Shown here: one piece after another, positions 1 through 9,522 of the stretch | How the letters are laid out: every line of letters starts with the position of its first letter | Position numbering within the stretch: the stretch's first letter is position 1 | Source of the DNA: Gammaproteobacteria bacterium | GTDB lineage: Bacteria; Pseudomonadota; Gammaproteobacteria; Pseudomonadales; Azotimanducaceae | Direction: 5' to 3' | DNA: 64,000 nucleotides | NCBI GenBank assembly: GCA_026709365.1 | Contig: JAPOTD010000070.1 | Location: 26,215 to 90,214 of the forward strand | Program-made: the position numbers and the translations under genes | Notes under the pieces: model-generated | The model's input: only the letters and a program-made list of their open reading frames with translations | What the model was told of the DNA's origin: nothing | Database searches by the model: none

Positions 1-1
1 G

Positions 2-103
2 GTGCCCGGTGCAGGCGCCAAGGCGCGGCGCAGGGACGACAAGCGGCGGCGAGCGGGCGTCAAGGAACTGCGCGGTCGGTTGCGGCCTTCCGATGACATC
101 TGA
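2..103 (+). CDS. C-terminal tail of an unidentified protein, cut by the window edge
   Basis: An open frame runs in from the left edge and stops at TGA 101-103. The 33 visible residues are rich in Arg and Lys and end in DDI. This is too short to identify. It is called coding only because the frame is open to the edge and ends shortly before the next gene. Another frame is also open over most of this stretch, so the call is weak. Confidence 0.3.
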   Translation: MPGAGAKARRRDDKRRRAGVKELRGRLRPSDDI

Positions 104-228
104 ATCCGCTAATGCTCAAGCGCTTTGAGGGGGGTCAGTGGGTAAGTCAGGTGGCTTCCCACAGAAGTGTGCCCTGAAGCTATCCCCCAATGTGCTACGA
201 TTGGGGTACACAAACCGGAGGCGGCCAC

Positions 229-561
229 ATGGGTGTGCCCCACACCTTCAGCGTTCGAGAGTTGAGACAGCGTTCCGGCGATTTGCTTCGTAACGCCGAG
301 GACGGGCGGTTGGCAATCGTCACCAAGCACGGGCGGCCGACCATCCTCGCCGTTCCCTTCGATGATCGCCTGCTCGATGTCGGCGTGCATCGGTCGCTTG
401 CGCTGCACTTGTTTGAACAGCACCAGCTGACCTTGGCACAAGCCGCCAAACTGGCCGACTTGAGCGTGGAGGACTTCATGAGCCTGCTCGGCAAGGCAGG
501 CATCCTGGCGGTGGACTATCTGCCATCGGAACTCGAAGACGAGTTGCACAGCACCTTGTGA
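229..561 (+). CDS. Phd-like/UPF0175 antitoxin
   Basis: Likely antitoxin of a type II toxin-antitoxin pair. The first ~45 residues resemble a Phd/YefM DNA-binding domain: FSVRELRQRSGDLL, then a strand and HGRPTILAVPF. The second half (LTLAQAAKLADLSVEDFMSLL) resembles the UPF0175 family. UPF0175 proteins are known partners of DUF3368 PIN-like toxins, and the next gene is one. The start ATG 229 follows a good ribosome site, GGAGGCGG at 217-224; an ATG at 190 lacks one. The stop overlaps the toxin start by 4 bases (GTGA), implying coupled translation. The pair is probably autorepressed, as is usual for such modules. The Phd-plus-UPF0175 arrangement in one chain is inferred by eye. Confidence 0.8.
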   Translation: MGVPHTFSVRELRQRSGDLLRNAEDGRLAIVTKHGRPTILAVPFDDRLLDVGVHRSLALHLFEQHQLTLAQAAKLADLSVEDFMSLLGKAGILAVDYLPSELEDELHSTL

Positions 562-1106
562 GCAGTCCCGGCCGGCATGCGACCGGCGCGAGGGGGAAGG
601 CCAGCCCCGGCGAACAGCCCCCATTTGTTGCAGACGCCGGACCTCTAATCGCCCTCGCCAAGGTCGATGGACTTCAACTGCTTAAAGGACTGTTTGGCTA
701 CGGTGTCATTCCGCCGGCGGTGCATCAGGAGGTCCGGCCCCATTCGGGACTGCCTGGGGCCACACGGATCCGGCAGGCACTCGCCGCTGGTTGGCTGCAA
801 GTCGCACCGCTTGAGGACGACACGCTGGCCACCGAGCTGCTCGGCCTTGTCGACGCAGGGGAGGCCGAAGCCATCGCTCTGTGTCGGCAGCGGCAGGCAA
901 GAGTCCTATTGATCGACGACGCCAAAGGCCGCAAGGTGGCTCGACGTGCGGGTCTGCCCCTGGTGGGTGTGGCGGGGATATTGCTCGCTGCGAAGTCGCG
1001 AGGATTGCTGTCCGCGGTGGGTCCGGTACTTGAGGACTTGGCAGGCGCAGGTTATCGCCTGTCCTACCAGCTCATGGACGCCGTGCGCCGCACTGCGAAC
1101 GAGTGA
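558..1106 (+). CDS. DUF3368 PIN-like toxin
   Basis: Probable ribonuclease toxin of the DUF3368 family, a PIN-domain relative paired with UPF0175 antitoxins. The core starts at VADAGPLIALAKV, with Asp26 as the expected first metal ligand. It continues with VDAGEAEAIALC and with LLIDDAKGRKVARRAGL, which carries the distal acidic cluster. The ending VGVAGILLAAKSRGLL is typical of the family. The GTG start at 558 overlaps the antitoxin stop. The first ~20 residues are Gly/Pro/Arg-rich and look unstructured. Length (182 aa) is slightly above the usual ~160. The acidic residues look intact, so activity is plausible but untested. Confidence 0.82.
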   Translation: MSSPGRHATGARGKASPGEQPPFVADAGPLIALAKVDGLQLLKGLFGYGVIPPAVHQEVRPHSGLPGATRIRQALAAGWLQVAPLEDDTLATELLGLVDAGEAEAIALCRQRQARVLLIDDAKGRKVARRAGLPLVGVAGILLAAKSRGLLSAVGPVLEDLAGAGYRLSYQLMDAVRRTANE

Positions 1107-1144
1107 GGAACGAAGCTGGGCGGAGTTCCCCCGGTTCAGTTCGC

Positions 1145-1236
1145 GGGTGGGATGCCCTCGATTGGAAATCCGCAGGTACAACATGGCGGGTTTGCGCACC
1201 CAGTCCACTTTCGGCTGAAACATGTTGAGAGGCGTG
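1145..1236. repeat. Family B palindromic repeat, half copy (B4)
   Basis: This 90-base segment is a reverse-strand relative of 59619-59746. The shared blocks are GATTGGAAATCCGCAGG, GCGGGTTTGCGCACCCA and TCGGCTGAAACATG. It lies between the toxin gene and the aminotransferase and carries no gene. It looks like one arm of the longer element seen at 54842-55029. Confidence 0.7.
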
Positions 1237-1395
1237 CTGGAAAGAAGCGCTGTAGGACAACAATGGCGCCGACGGCAGGCATCATGATGCCGTGTCGCCC
1301 ACCTGTCTGAATTGTCAAAGCGGCCAGAGGCTTTGAGTTTACAGGCCAATGGAATTACAGTGCCTGCCCCCGCCAACCGGCGATTGGGGTTTCCC

Positions 1396-2706
1396 GTGAG
1401 CAAACTGAATTGGCCCTTCTCCCGGGACGCGGCACTGAACGTGGTGAAGGCCGAGGGCGCCCATCTGTTCACCGCCACGGGCCAGGCGGTGCTCGATGCC
1501 GCTGGCGGCGCGGTGGTCGCCAACGTGGGCCATGGCCGCCAGCGGGTGGTTGACGCTTTGGCCAAGGCCACCGCCGACACCACCTATGTGGTGCCGCCTT
1601 GGGTCACGCCGGGGCGTCAAGCCATGGTCGAGGTTCTGGAGCGGGATTGGCTGCCCGAGGGCATCACCCGCATGCACATCACGTCCGGCGGCTCCGAGGC
1701 GGCGGAGGCGGCGGTGAAGCTCGCCTTCATGCACCACGCGGCGCGGGGAGACTTGGGTCGGCGCAAGATCCTGTCCAGGGACATCTCCTATCACGGCGCA
1801 ACCCTCATGACCACCGCCATCAGCGGCCATTGGGCACGGCGGCAGGGGCTGGAGCAGGCGCTGCCCGACCACCCCAAAGCGCCGACCGCGCATCCGCTGC
1901 GCTGTCCCTTGGGCACCCACCACCCGCAGGCGGGCGACCACTATGTTGCGGCCATGGCCGAAGTGATTGAGCGGGAGGGGCCGCAGAGCATCGCCGCCCT
2001 GATCGTGGAGCCGATCACCGGTGCGTCCGGTGGGGCCATCGTGCCGCCGGAGGACTATTGGCCCAAGGTGCGCGACCTATGCGATGAGCATGGCATCCTG
2101 CTCATCTTCGATGAGGTGATGACGGGGTTCGGGCGCACCGGGCTGCCGTTTGGCCATCAACATTGGCCAGTGGCCCCGGACCTTCTGGTTGGGGGCAAGG
2201 GCATGGCGGGCGGCTATGCGCCCTTGGGGGGCGTGTTTGCCACCGAGGCCATCGGCACGGCGATTGACGCTGCGGGCTACAACGTCATGTACCACACCTA
2301 CGGTGCCCATCCCGGGGCCTGCGCGGCGGCCGCGGAGGTGCTTTCGATCATGGCGGAGGAGAATCTGGTGGAGCGGGCGCGTCAGCTTGGCGACCGCTTG
2401 GCGACGCGGCTCAAGGAGGCGTTCTCCAACCATCCCCATGTCGCCGAGTCGCGGGGGCGGGGCCTGTTGCAGGGCATCGAAATCGTTGCCGACCGCGGCA
2501 CCTTGGCGCCCTTTCCGAAGACCGATCAGATCGCCGCCCGGGTCGTCCAGGCAGCGCTTGGGCGCGGCGTGTTCTTCTATGCGGGCGGCACCGGGGAGTT
2601 CCGCGACGCCATCCTGTTGGGACCGCCCTTCATCGTGACGGAGAACGAAATCGACACCATGGCCGAAGTTCTGCGCGAGGCCGTGGACGAGGTGGTTGGC
2701 TGCTAG
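1396..2706 (+). CDS. Class III PLP-dependent aminotransferase
   Basis: Fold-type I, class III aminotransferase, of the group usually annotated as aspartate aminotransferase family or omega-amino-acid:pyruvate transaminase. Signatures seen are SGGSEAAEAAVKLA (cofactor phosphate cup), SYHG (ring-stacking region), FDEVMTGFGRTG (Asp binding the pyridine nitrogen) and GGKGMAGGYAPLGG, whose Lys should form the Schiff base with PLP. TYGAHPGACAAA follows, as in the family. The frame is open from a TTG at 1312. GTG 1396 is preferred because it gives 436 aa, close to the family length, and is preceded by GGGG. The substrate cannot be read from sequence. It is followed closely by a convergent gene. Confidence 0.8.
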   Translation: MSKLNWPFSRDAALNVVKAEGAHLFTATGQAVLDAAGGAVVANVGHGRQRVVDALAKATADTTYVVPPWVTPGRQAMVEVLERDWLPEGITRMHITSGGSEAAEAAVKLAFMHHAARGDLGRRKILSRDISYHGATLMTTAISGHWARRQGLEQALPDHPKAPTAHPLRCPLGTHHPQAGDHYVAAMAEVIEREGPQSIAALIVEPITGASGGAIVPPEDYWPKVRDLCDEHGILLIFDEVMTGFGRTGLPFGHQHWPVAPDLLVGGKGMAGGYAPLGGVFATEAIGTAIDAAGYNVMYHTYGAHPGACAAAAEVLSIMAEENLVERARQLGDRLATRLKEAFSNHPHVAESRGRGLLQGIEIVADRGTLAPFPKTDQIAARVVQAALGRGVFFYAGGTGEFRDAILLGPPFIVTENEIDTMAEVLREAVDEVVGC

Positions 2707-2716
2707 CAGCCTGCCC

Positions 2717-3466
2717 CTAGAGCGCTGGCGTTGAGGTCGGCCGTGGCGCCAAGCTCCGCAGCTGGCTCTCGATGTTCGAAAGCCGGGTGTTGACTTGGAC
2801 GCGGTAGGCATCGATGGCGGCGATGGCCTGTTCGTTCTCGGCCACCCGGCTGCTGGACGCGGCTGCGGTCTGGGTGGCGGCGTTGACCCGATCCACGAGG
2901 TCCCGCTGGCCGCGGAGCACTTGCTGAAGCTGCAGTTCAATGCTGGCCAGTTGGTCGATCAGCGTCTGCTGTTGGTTGAACGCCTTGTCGTGGCGGTCCA
3001 CGGCGCTCTTTAGGGTGCGATCGGAGCTTTGCAAGCTGGCGATGGCGGTCTTCTGGGCTTGCAGCAGCTTCTGGTTGTCCTGAATCCAGTTCTTGTTGCG
3101 CTCGTTGGCCACGGCCCAAAGCTTGCGGACTTCGGATTCCCAGAAATTGATCTCCTCATCGGTTTCGGCTTCGGTCTCGCTCATGACCTGATCGGTCATG
3201 CGCAAGCGATCCTCCAAGGCCCGCAAGCGGCTGTCGGCCTCGGCCGCCTTGGCTTGCTCCTCGATCAGCAGCCGGTGTTGGTTGGCGATGAACCAGCCGG
3301 CGACGCCGAGGCCGACGACGAGCGCGGCAACCACCAAACTGAGGGCGATGGAGCGGCCACCGCCCCCGCCGTTGCCACTCGGGCGCGGCCGACCGCCGCT
3401 CGCCGGACGCCGCCGAGCGTCATCAGGGGCGGTGGATATGCTGGAGACGGACGAGGGCTCCGACAT
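2717..3466 (-). CDS. Single-pass membrane protein with long coiled coil, function unknown
   Basis: A 249-residue protein. The N-terminal ~38 residues are Ser/Pro/Gly/Arg-rich and probably cytoplasmic. One membrane helix (about 40-61, IALSLVVAALVVGLGVAGWF) follows, and then an almost continuous heptad-rich coiled coil (about 63-240) with many Gln, Ala, Glu and Arg residues. I recognise no catalytic domain. It lies 27 bases downstream of the PuuD-like gene on the same strand and may be co-transcribed. The topology suggests a periplasmic coiled-coil scaffold, but that is inference. Confidence 0.75.
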   Translation of the reverse strand: MSEPSSVSSISTAPDDARRRPASGGRPRPSGNGGGGGRSIALSLVVAALVVGLGVAGWFIANQHRLLIEEQAKAAEADSRLRALEDRLRMTDQVMSETEAETDEEINFWESEVRKLWAVANERNKNWIQDNQKLLQAQKTAIASLQSSDRTLKSAVDRHDKAFNQQQTLIDQLASIELQLQQVLRGQRDLVDRVNAATQTAAASSSRVAENEQAIAAIDAYRVQVNTRLSNIESQLRSLAPRPTSTPAL

Positions 3467-3493
3467 CGGCTGCTCCTCGGTGCCCCTTTCCTG

Positions 3494-4156
3494 CTACCCG
3501 GTGACCGCTAATACGCCGAGCATCACGGCCCAGAGCGCGAAGCCGGAAGCGATGACGCCCTTAACGGTGGTCAAGGGGCCTTGCTTGCCGAAGATGGCGT
3601 TCAACTCCAAGGCGGCGATGATGATGAGCAGGATGATCAGCGCGGTCATGTTCCCGCCGATGAAGGGACCGTTGGGCAGGTGGGCGCTCGAACCCATGAA
3701 GTAAAGCATGGGAATCGAAAACAGGGTGTTTGTGCGGGAGGCCAAGGCCGCCTTCGGCGCGGCGCCAGCGGCTTCCGGCAGGGCCTCCCCGCCCGCCTTG
3801 ATCTGTTCATTGGAGGCAATGACGATCTTCTGGTTCGGCCAGATGATGAGCCAGACGTTGAGGAACATGAGAATGCCCAAGACTGAGCCGATGAAGATGT
3901 CCATCGTCAGCCCCGCCCCGCGGATGCCGAGCATGACCAAGCCGGTGAGCAGGGTGAACATCGCCCCCCAGCGGAACCACCACAACGCCCTAGGGGCCAG
4001 CTTGGTGAAGGCGTCCACCCGGGCGTCGGGGTCGGCTTCCTTGAAGTACTCGGTCTGCACGAAGTTGAAGTAGTACAGCAGGCCAATCCAAGTGATGCCG
4101 ACAATGAAGTGCAGCCACTTCGCCAAGTAATCAATGACCAACATTTCCTCGGACAT
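3494..4156 (-). CDS. PuuD-like urate hydroxylase N-terminal-domain membrane protein
   Basis: Integral membrane protein of 220 residues that looks like the N-terminal domain of PuuD-type urate hydroxylases. It opens with WLHFIVGITWIGLLYYFNF, a His-containing first helix, and continues with FRWGAMFTLLTGLVML, LNVWLIIWPNQK and SIPMLYFMGSS, and two C-terminal helices. The C-terminal cytochrome c found in true PuuD is absent. No other purine-degradation gene is visible nearby, so the urate role is doubtful. ATG 4154-4156 follows a strong AAAGGAG site. The same strand carries the coiled-coil gene immediately downstream. Confidence 0.7.
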   Translation of the reverse strand: MSEEMLVIDYLAKWLHFIVGITWIGLLYYFNFVQTEYFKEADPDARVDAFTKLAPRALWWFRWGAMFTLLTGLVMLGIRGAGLTMDIFIGSVLGILMFLNVWLIIWPNQKIVIASNEQIKAGGEALPEAAGAAPKAALASRTNTLFSIPMLYFMGSSAHLPNGPFIGGNMTALIILLIIIAALELNAIFGKQGPLTTVKGVIASGFALWAVMLGVLAVTG

Positions 4157-4270
4157 AGTGCGCTCCTTTCAGCCAATTCAGACGTATCTGAGTTACTTCA
4201 AAATATAGCCCGGCTGCGCGGGGATTGCACCCCTTGGCGGCGACCTGTCGACAGCCGTTTGGCCACCCAC

Positions 4271-4300
4271 AAAAAACCCCGCCAATGGGCGGGGTTTTTC
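4271..4300 (-). terminator. Rho-independent terminator after groL
   Basis: An A-tract is followed by CCCCGCC, the loop AATG, GGCGGGG and a T-tract. It lies 41 bases beyond the groL stop. Flanking A and T runs allow it to work in both directions, but no rightward gene precedes it. Confidence 0.9.
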
Positions 4301-4340
4301 GTTGCGCTCATGGCGCAAAGGCGCAAGCCTTGGAGGCGGC

Positions 4341-6035
<1,695 letters not shown>

Positions 6036-6326
6036 CTAGCCTTCGAGCACGCCGAAGATTTCGCTCTCGCTGAGGATCAGCAACTCCTCGCCATCGATCT
6101 TGACCGTGCTGCCGCCGTATTGGCCGAAGATGATCTTGTCGCCGACCTTCACGTCGGGCGCCCGCACTTCGCCGCTGTCCAGAGCCTTTCCGGGGCCTAC
6201 GGCGAGCACTTCACCCTGCGAAGGCTTCTCGGCGGCCGAATCCGGCAGCACGATGCCGCCGGCGGTGGTGGTCTCCTCTTCCAACCGGCGCACGACGACG
6301 CGGTCATGTAGGGGTCGAATTTTCAT
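6036..6326 (-). CDS. groS: Co-chaperonin GroES
   Basis: Heptameric lid of the GroEL chamber, 96 residues (normal length). The N-terminus [14 protein letters not shown] is typical, as are the mobile-loop Gly residues ([18 protein letters not shown]) and [13 protein letters not shown]. First gene of the groSL operon. The transcript leader is about 140 bases and carries the CIRCE element. Confidence 0.99.
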   Translation of the reverse strand: MKIRPLHDRVVVRRLEEETTTAGGIVLPDSAAEKPSQGEVLAVGPGKALDSGEVRAPDVKVGDKIIFGQYGGSTVKIDGEELLILSESEIFGVLEG

Positions 6327-6433
6327 GGACTGGTTTCTCCCGTTTTTTCCTTGCCGCCTTGCGGCAAGCGTCTGGTTGCATCACTACCCGGCTGCGCTGC
6401 CGTCCGGAGATTGGACAACGCCGCAGCACCCGC

Positions 6434-6460
6434 TTAGCACTCTCGCCATGAGAGTGCTAA
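6434..6460 (-). promoter_or_regulatory. CIRCE operator for HrcA
   Basis: A perfect inverted repeat, TTAGCACTC, nine-base spacer, GAGTGCTAA, matches the CIRCE consensus bound by the heat-shock repressor HrcA. It lies just downstream of the predicted transcription start of groSL. hrcA itself is not in the window. Confidence 0.97.
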
Positions 6461-6474
6461 CCCAAGGGCGGCTT

Positions 6475-6502
6475 ATCATAGGGTCGTTCCCTCCGGTTTC
6501 AA
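6475..6502 (-). promoter_or_regulatory. Sigma-70-type promoter of groSL
   Basis: On the minus strand, TTGAAA (6497-6502) is separated by 16 bases from TATGAT (6475-6480). Transcription would start near 6468, immediately before the CIRCE repeat. The spacing and placement fit HrcA repression. Confidence 0.75.
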
Positions 6503-6529
6503 GTCTTCATGGAAAAAAAGTGAGCCCAT

Positions 6530-6886
6530 TTGAAGAAAAATGATGTAGTTGACGCCCCGCAAGGCGACGATCCAACCCCCAAGGAGCGCATTTGGCAGGT
6601 TGTGTCGATGATTCCGCCGGGCAAGGTGGCCTCCTATGGGCAAGTGGCGGCGCTGGCGGGCCTGCCGGCCCACGCCCGCTATGTTGGCGCCCTGATGGCT
6701 CGGTTGCCGCCTGGCACCGCGCTGCCTTGGCATAGGGTGGTCAATGCGGGCCTGCGCGTCTCCACCCGAGGCGACCCCCACGGCGAGGCCGAGCAAAGGC
6801 GGCGCCTTGAAGCCGAAGGCGTCTGCCTGATCGGGGGCCAGGTGGCGGCCGAATGTCGTTGGGAGGCGCGCTCGGGCTTTCCGTGA
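6530..6886 (+). CDS. Alkyltransferase-like protein (ATL), MGMT family without the catalytic Cys
   Basis: A 118-residue member of the O6-alkylguanine DNA alkyltransferase family. It has the DNA-binding helix region (IPPGKVASYGQVAALAG) and RYVGALMARLPPG. The active-site motif PCHRV is replaced by PWHRV, with Trp67 at the Cys position. Such ATL proteins bind and flip O6-alkylguanine without repairing it and hand the lesion to nucleotide excision repair. uvrA is in this window at 60-63 kb. The TTG start at 6530 is the best in-frame choice, as the nearby ATGs are out of frame. The gene is divergent from groSL. Confidence 0.88.
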   Translation: MKKNDVVDAPQGDDPTPKERIWQVVSMIPPGKVASYGQVAALAGLPAHARYVGALMARLPPGTALPWHRVVNAGLRVSTRGDPHGEAEQRRRLEAEGVCLIGGQVAAECRWEARSGFP

Positions 6887-7073
6887 TCCCAGTTGAACCA
6901 CAAATTAGAGTGATTATTCGGGGTCGTGTCGGCCCCCGGCTGCGTTGCTCGTCCTTATGTGGGGTGTGGGTCCAACGCGTCGAAGGGTGTGGGGAGGCGC
7001 ACTCCGTCCCGGGCGTGTCGGGCTGTGGACGCATCGCGCCACCACCGCGCGGGGTGCCGGTGAGTGCAGGAAA

Positions 7074-7098
7074 GAGGGCGATCCGAAGATCGCCCCTC
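7074..7098. terminator. Hairpin between convergent genes
   Basis: GGGCGATC, loop CGAA, GATCGCCC forms an 8-bp stem extended by a few bases. It lies between the ends of the ATL gene and the secreted-protein gene. It lacks a clear T-run, so termination is inferred from position. Confidence 0.45.
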
Positions 7099-7151
7099 GT
7101 GTGTTCAACCGGTGCGGGTCTCGGCCAAGCCGTCAGTTGGCGCAGCCCCAT

Positions 7152-7646
7152 TCAGTCGCCAGCATTCGGATCCGCCGCCGTCCTGAAGCAAATAATTGAA
7201 ATGGGCTTTTCCCGATTCCCGGCATGCTGAACGGCCGCGTAGGGCGTATCCGGCTCCAAGTCCGTGAATTGTTCGATCCCGAACGGCAGATCGCGTCTGG
7301 GAGCGTAACTGACCTGTCCGAGGGACCGTTGCGTGACCGAAGCGAGACCGTTTTGCAGCAGATCGAGAGAGACGTCATATTCGTTTTGGTCCCAGGAGAA
7401 GTTGGCAGATCCGTATTGCGTGGATTGGACCAAGTAAAAGCTAATGGGCCTGACCTGAATTGATGCCCCGTTGCTATTGGGTCCGTCCGAGACGTACAGA
7501 AAGGAGGGGTTGTACTGCCCGTGGTTCGCGCAGGCACCCGATCCTGTCGCGCCCGCCGATGACGCCTGCGCGCCAAGCGGCGCTGCGAGCAGGAGGGCGG
7601 CGACCAGCCTGATGAGGTGGGGAATAGGTCGGGTCAGTCGTTCCAT
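7152..7646 (-). CDS. Secreted protein of unknown function
   Basis: A 164-residue protein with a clear signal peptide: MERLTR, a hydrophobic stretch to LLLAAPLGAQA, and cleavage expected near residue 28. The mature part has two Cys (about residues 37 and 154) that could form a disulfide. Short beta-like segments such as PSFLYVSDGPNSN and FYLVQSTQYGSANFSW are present. I recognise no family. ATG 7644-7646 follows GGAGG; the frame is open further upstream but without a better start. It stands alone between hairpin 7074-7098 and an R repeat. Confidence 0.7.
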   Translation of the reverse strand: MERLTRPIPHLIRLVAALLLAAPLGAQASSAGATGSGACANHGQYNPSFLYVSDGPNSNGASIQVRPISFYLVQSTQYGSANFSWDQNEYDVSLDLLQNGLASVTQRSLGQVSYAPRRDLPFGIEQFTDLEPDTPYAAVQHAGNREKPISIICFRTAADPNAGD

Positions 7647-8039
7647 TGCTTCCTCCAAGGGTGATTGACGTGCGGACACAATTCTACACCGGTTTCCCCT
7701 TCCGCACACCCGCGCGACCTGACGGTCGCGGATGGAGTTTCGCTGCGCGAAACTCCGCGCTCGTCACTTGGGTCGGATTCCGATATTTTCTGAGCTCGCA
7801 CACACAGGATAGTTCCCAAACCGGGTCACCGCCAAGTTTTCGGGGCCGGGTTTCGGGGCCGGGCCGATTAGATAGGTCAGGTCGGCATTGGCGCAACGGA
7901 GGAAACCGGGACGCTTTGGGGGCGGTCCTTCCATTTGGCGTTTCCCAACTCCAGTTCCCACATCGTCCCACCATCACGGTTCAGCCGGCTTCATGATCAG
8001 CGGCGGCCGGCCGTCGGCGGGCGCGCGCCGGTCGCCAGG
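7647..8039. other. Intergenic region with one R repeat
   Basis: No gene is seen. The left part holds R repeat copy 7713-7795. Further right, two tandem CGGGGCCGGG-type blocks lie near 7840-7865, and the stretch before the transporter stop is GC-rich and self-complementary. The rest shows nothing I can interpret. Confidence 0.6.
7713..7795 (+). repeat. R repeat, copy a
   Basis: It has a variable hairpin (CGCGACC with GGTCGCG, 7713-7730), then the conserved hairpin with arms GGAGTTTCG and CGAAACTCC, then a tail CGCGCTCGTC...GGTCGGATTCCGA. Its variable hairpin is the same type as in copy f. Confidence 0.85.
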
Positions 8040-9383
8040 TTATTTGTGGTTCGGCACCCTAGCTTCGGACCGCAGCTTGGCCGCGCCGCGCGCGATCCAG
8101 ACGAGGATCGCCAGGGACGGCAGCACCATCACTGAGGTCAGCACGAAGAACGCGGCCCAGTCGCCATCGAGCGCATCCACCAAGAAGCCGCTGGCAGCGG
8201 CCACGAAGTTGCGGCCGGCGTTGCCCAAGGAGGCAAGGGCGCCGTACTGGGTGGCCGTGTGCAGGCGGCTGGTGTAGTGGGAAATGAAGGCGACGAAGGC
8301 GACGGTGGAGAACGCCGAGGTCACGCCGTCGGCGATGACGGCCACCGACAGCGCACCCACGTCCGGCCCCGCCACGGCCACCCAGGCGAACAGCAGATTG
8401 GTCGCCGCCATGGCGATGCCGGCGATCAGCAGTCCGCGCACCACGCCAAAGCGGCCGGAGAAAAGACCGGCGGCGAGGGCGCAGATGATCGTCACCGGCA
8501 GACCCAGAGCCTTCGCGTAGGTGCCGATCTCGGCATCGCTGAAGCCCACTTCGTTGTAGAAGACCACCACCATGCGGCCGAGAAAGGCCTCGCCGATTTT
8601 GAAGAGAAAGACGAAGGCGAGCAGGCCGAACGCCAAGCGGGCGCCGTTGCGATGGAAGAACTCGCTGACCGCGCTGAGGTAGGTGCGGTTGAACCAGCCG
8701 ACGGCGCCCTGCTGGCCGGAAGGCGGCAGCGCCCCGTTCGCGCCTCTCGGCGGCTCCCGGAACCAGCGCAGCGCCGGCAGCGACACTAGGGCCAAAAGGG
8801 CGGCCAGCGCCAAGTAGATCGGCGGCCAACCGTGGGCGTCGCTGAACTGGAAGGCCACCGCGCCCGGCAGGCTCACCCCGGTCCACCAGCCGCAGGTGGC
8901 CATGGCGGCCCCGTGGCCGATCAGTTCGGGTTCATCCTCGCCGATCACGGTGATGCGGTAGGCGTCGATGGCGAGATCCTGGGTGGCGGACGCCACGGCA
9001 ATGGCAAAGCACAGGGCCACTGTGGCGGCGATGCTGACGTGGGGGCCGAGCGCCGCCAGCAACGCCGAGCAGGCCACTAGGACGGCGAGGCACAGCGAGA
9101 TCCAGGAACGGCGCTGGCCCAGCCGGTGCAGGAGCGGAAGGCGCGCATGATCGATGATCGGCGCCCACAGGAAGTTGAAGGTCCACACGGAAAAGAGCAG
9201 GCCGAACACGCCGATGCTGGTGCGGGACAGTCCTTCGTCCTTGAGCCAAAGCGTCATGGCGGAGCCGACCAGCAGCCACGGGAATCCGCTCAGCGCCCCG
9301 AACAGGAATATCCGCCACAGGCGGGCGTCATTGAGGAAGGCATGGATGCCCAGTGGGGCGCGCGGCTGGCCTGCGGCGGTCAC
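8040..9383 (-). CDS. AmpG-like MFS permease
   Basis: Major-facilitator protein with about 12 membrane segments, 447 residues. The first segments read GFPWLLVGSAMTLWLKDEGLSRTSIGVFGL followed by FLWAPIID, matching the AmpG muropeptide permease family. AmpG imports GlcNAc-anhydroMurNAc peptides for cell-wall recycling. Later, ATQDLAIDAYRI is also typical. The frame is open to 9569, but the N-terminal extension is low-complexity and unlike the family. GTG 9381-9383 is a reasonable start, although no strong ribosome site is visible. The nearest upstream gene on the strand is yajQ. Substrate assignment follows family resemblance only. Confidence 0.75.
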   Translation of the reverse strand: MTAAGQPRAPLGIHAFLNDARLWRIFLFGALSGFPWLLVGSAMTLWLKDEGLSRTSIGVFGLLFSVWTFNFLWAPIIDHARLPLLHRLGQRRSWISLCLAVLVACSALLAALGPHVSIAATVALCFAIAVASATQDLAIDAYRITVIGEDEPELIGHGAAMATCGWWTGVSLPGAVAFQFSDAHGWPPIYLALAALLALVSLPALRWFREPPRGANGALPPSGQQGAVGWFNRTYLSAVSEFFHRNGARLAFGLLAFVFLFKIGEAFLGRMVVVFYNEVGFSDAEIGTYAKALGLPVTIICALAAGLFSGRFGVVRGLLIAGIAMAATNLLFAWVAVAGPDVGALSVAVIADGVTSAFSTVAFVAFISHYTSRLHTATQYGALASLGNAGRNFVAAASGFLVDALDGDWAAFFVLTSVMVLPSLAILVWIARGAAKLRSEARVPNHK

Positions 9384-9522
9384 TTCAGGCCCGCGCCCCC
9401 GGATCGAGGGCGCTCCGTCCCCGGTCCGAATCCCAGCCGGTGTTTGCCGGAGCGGACTGCCGCAGAAGCCGGCTGGGTCGCTGCGCCGCGCCTTGCGGCC
9501 TGGGCTTGAGGGGGTTGATGAT

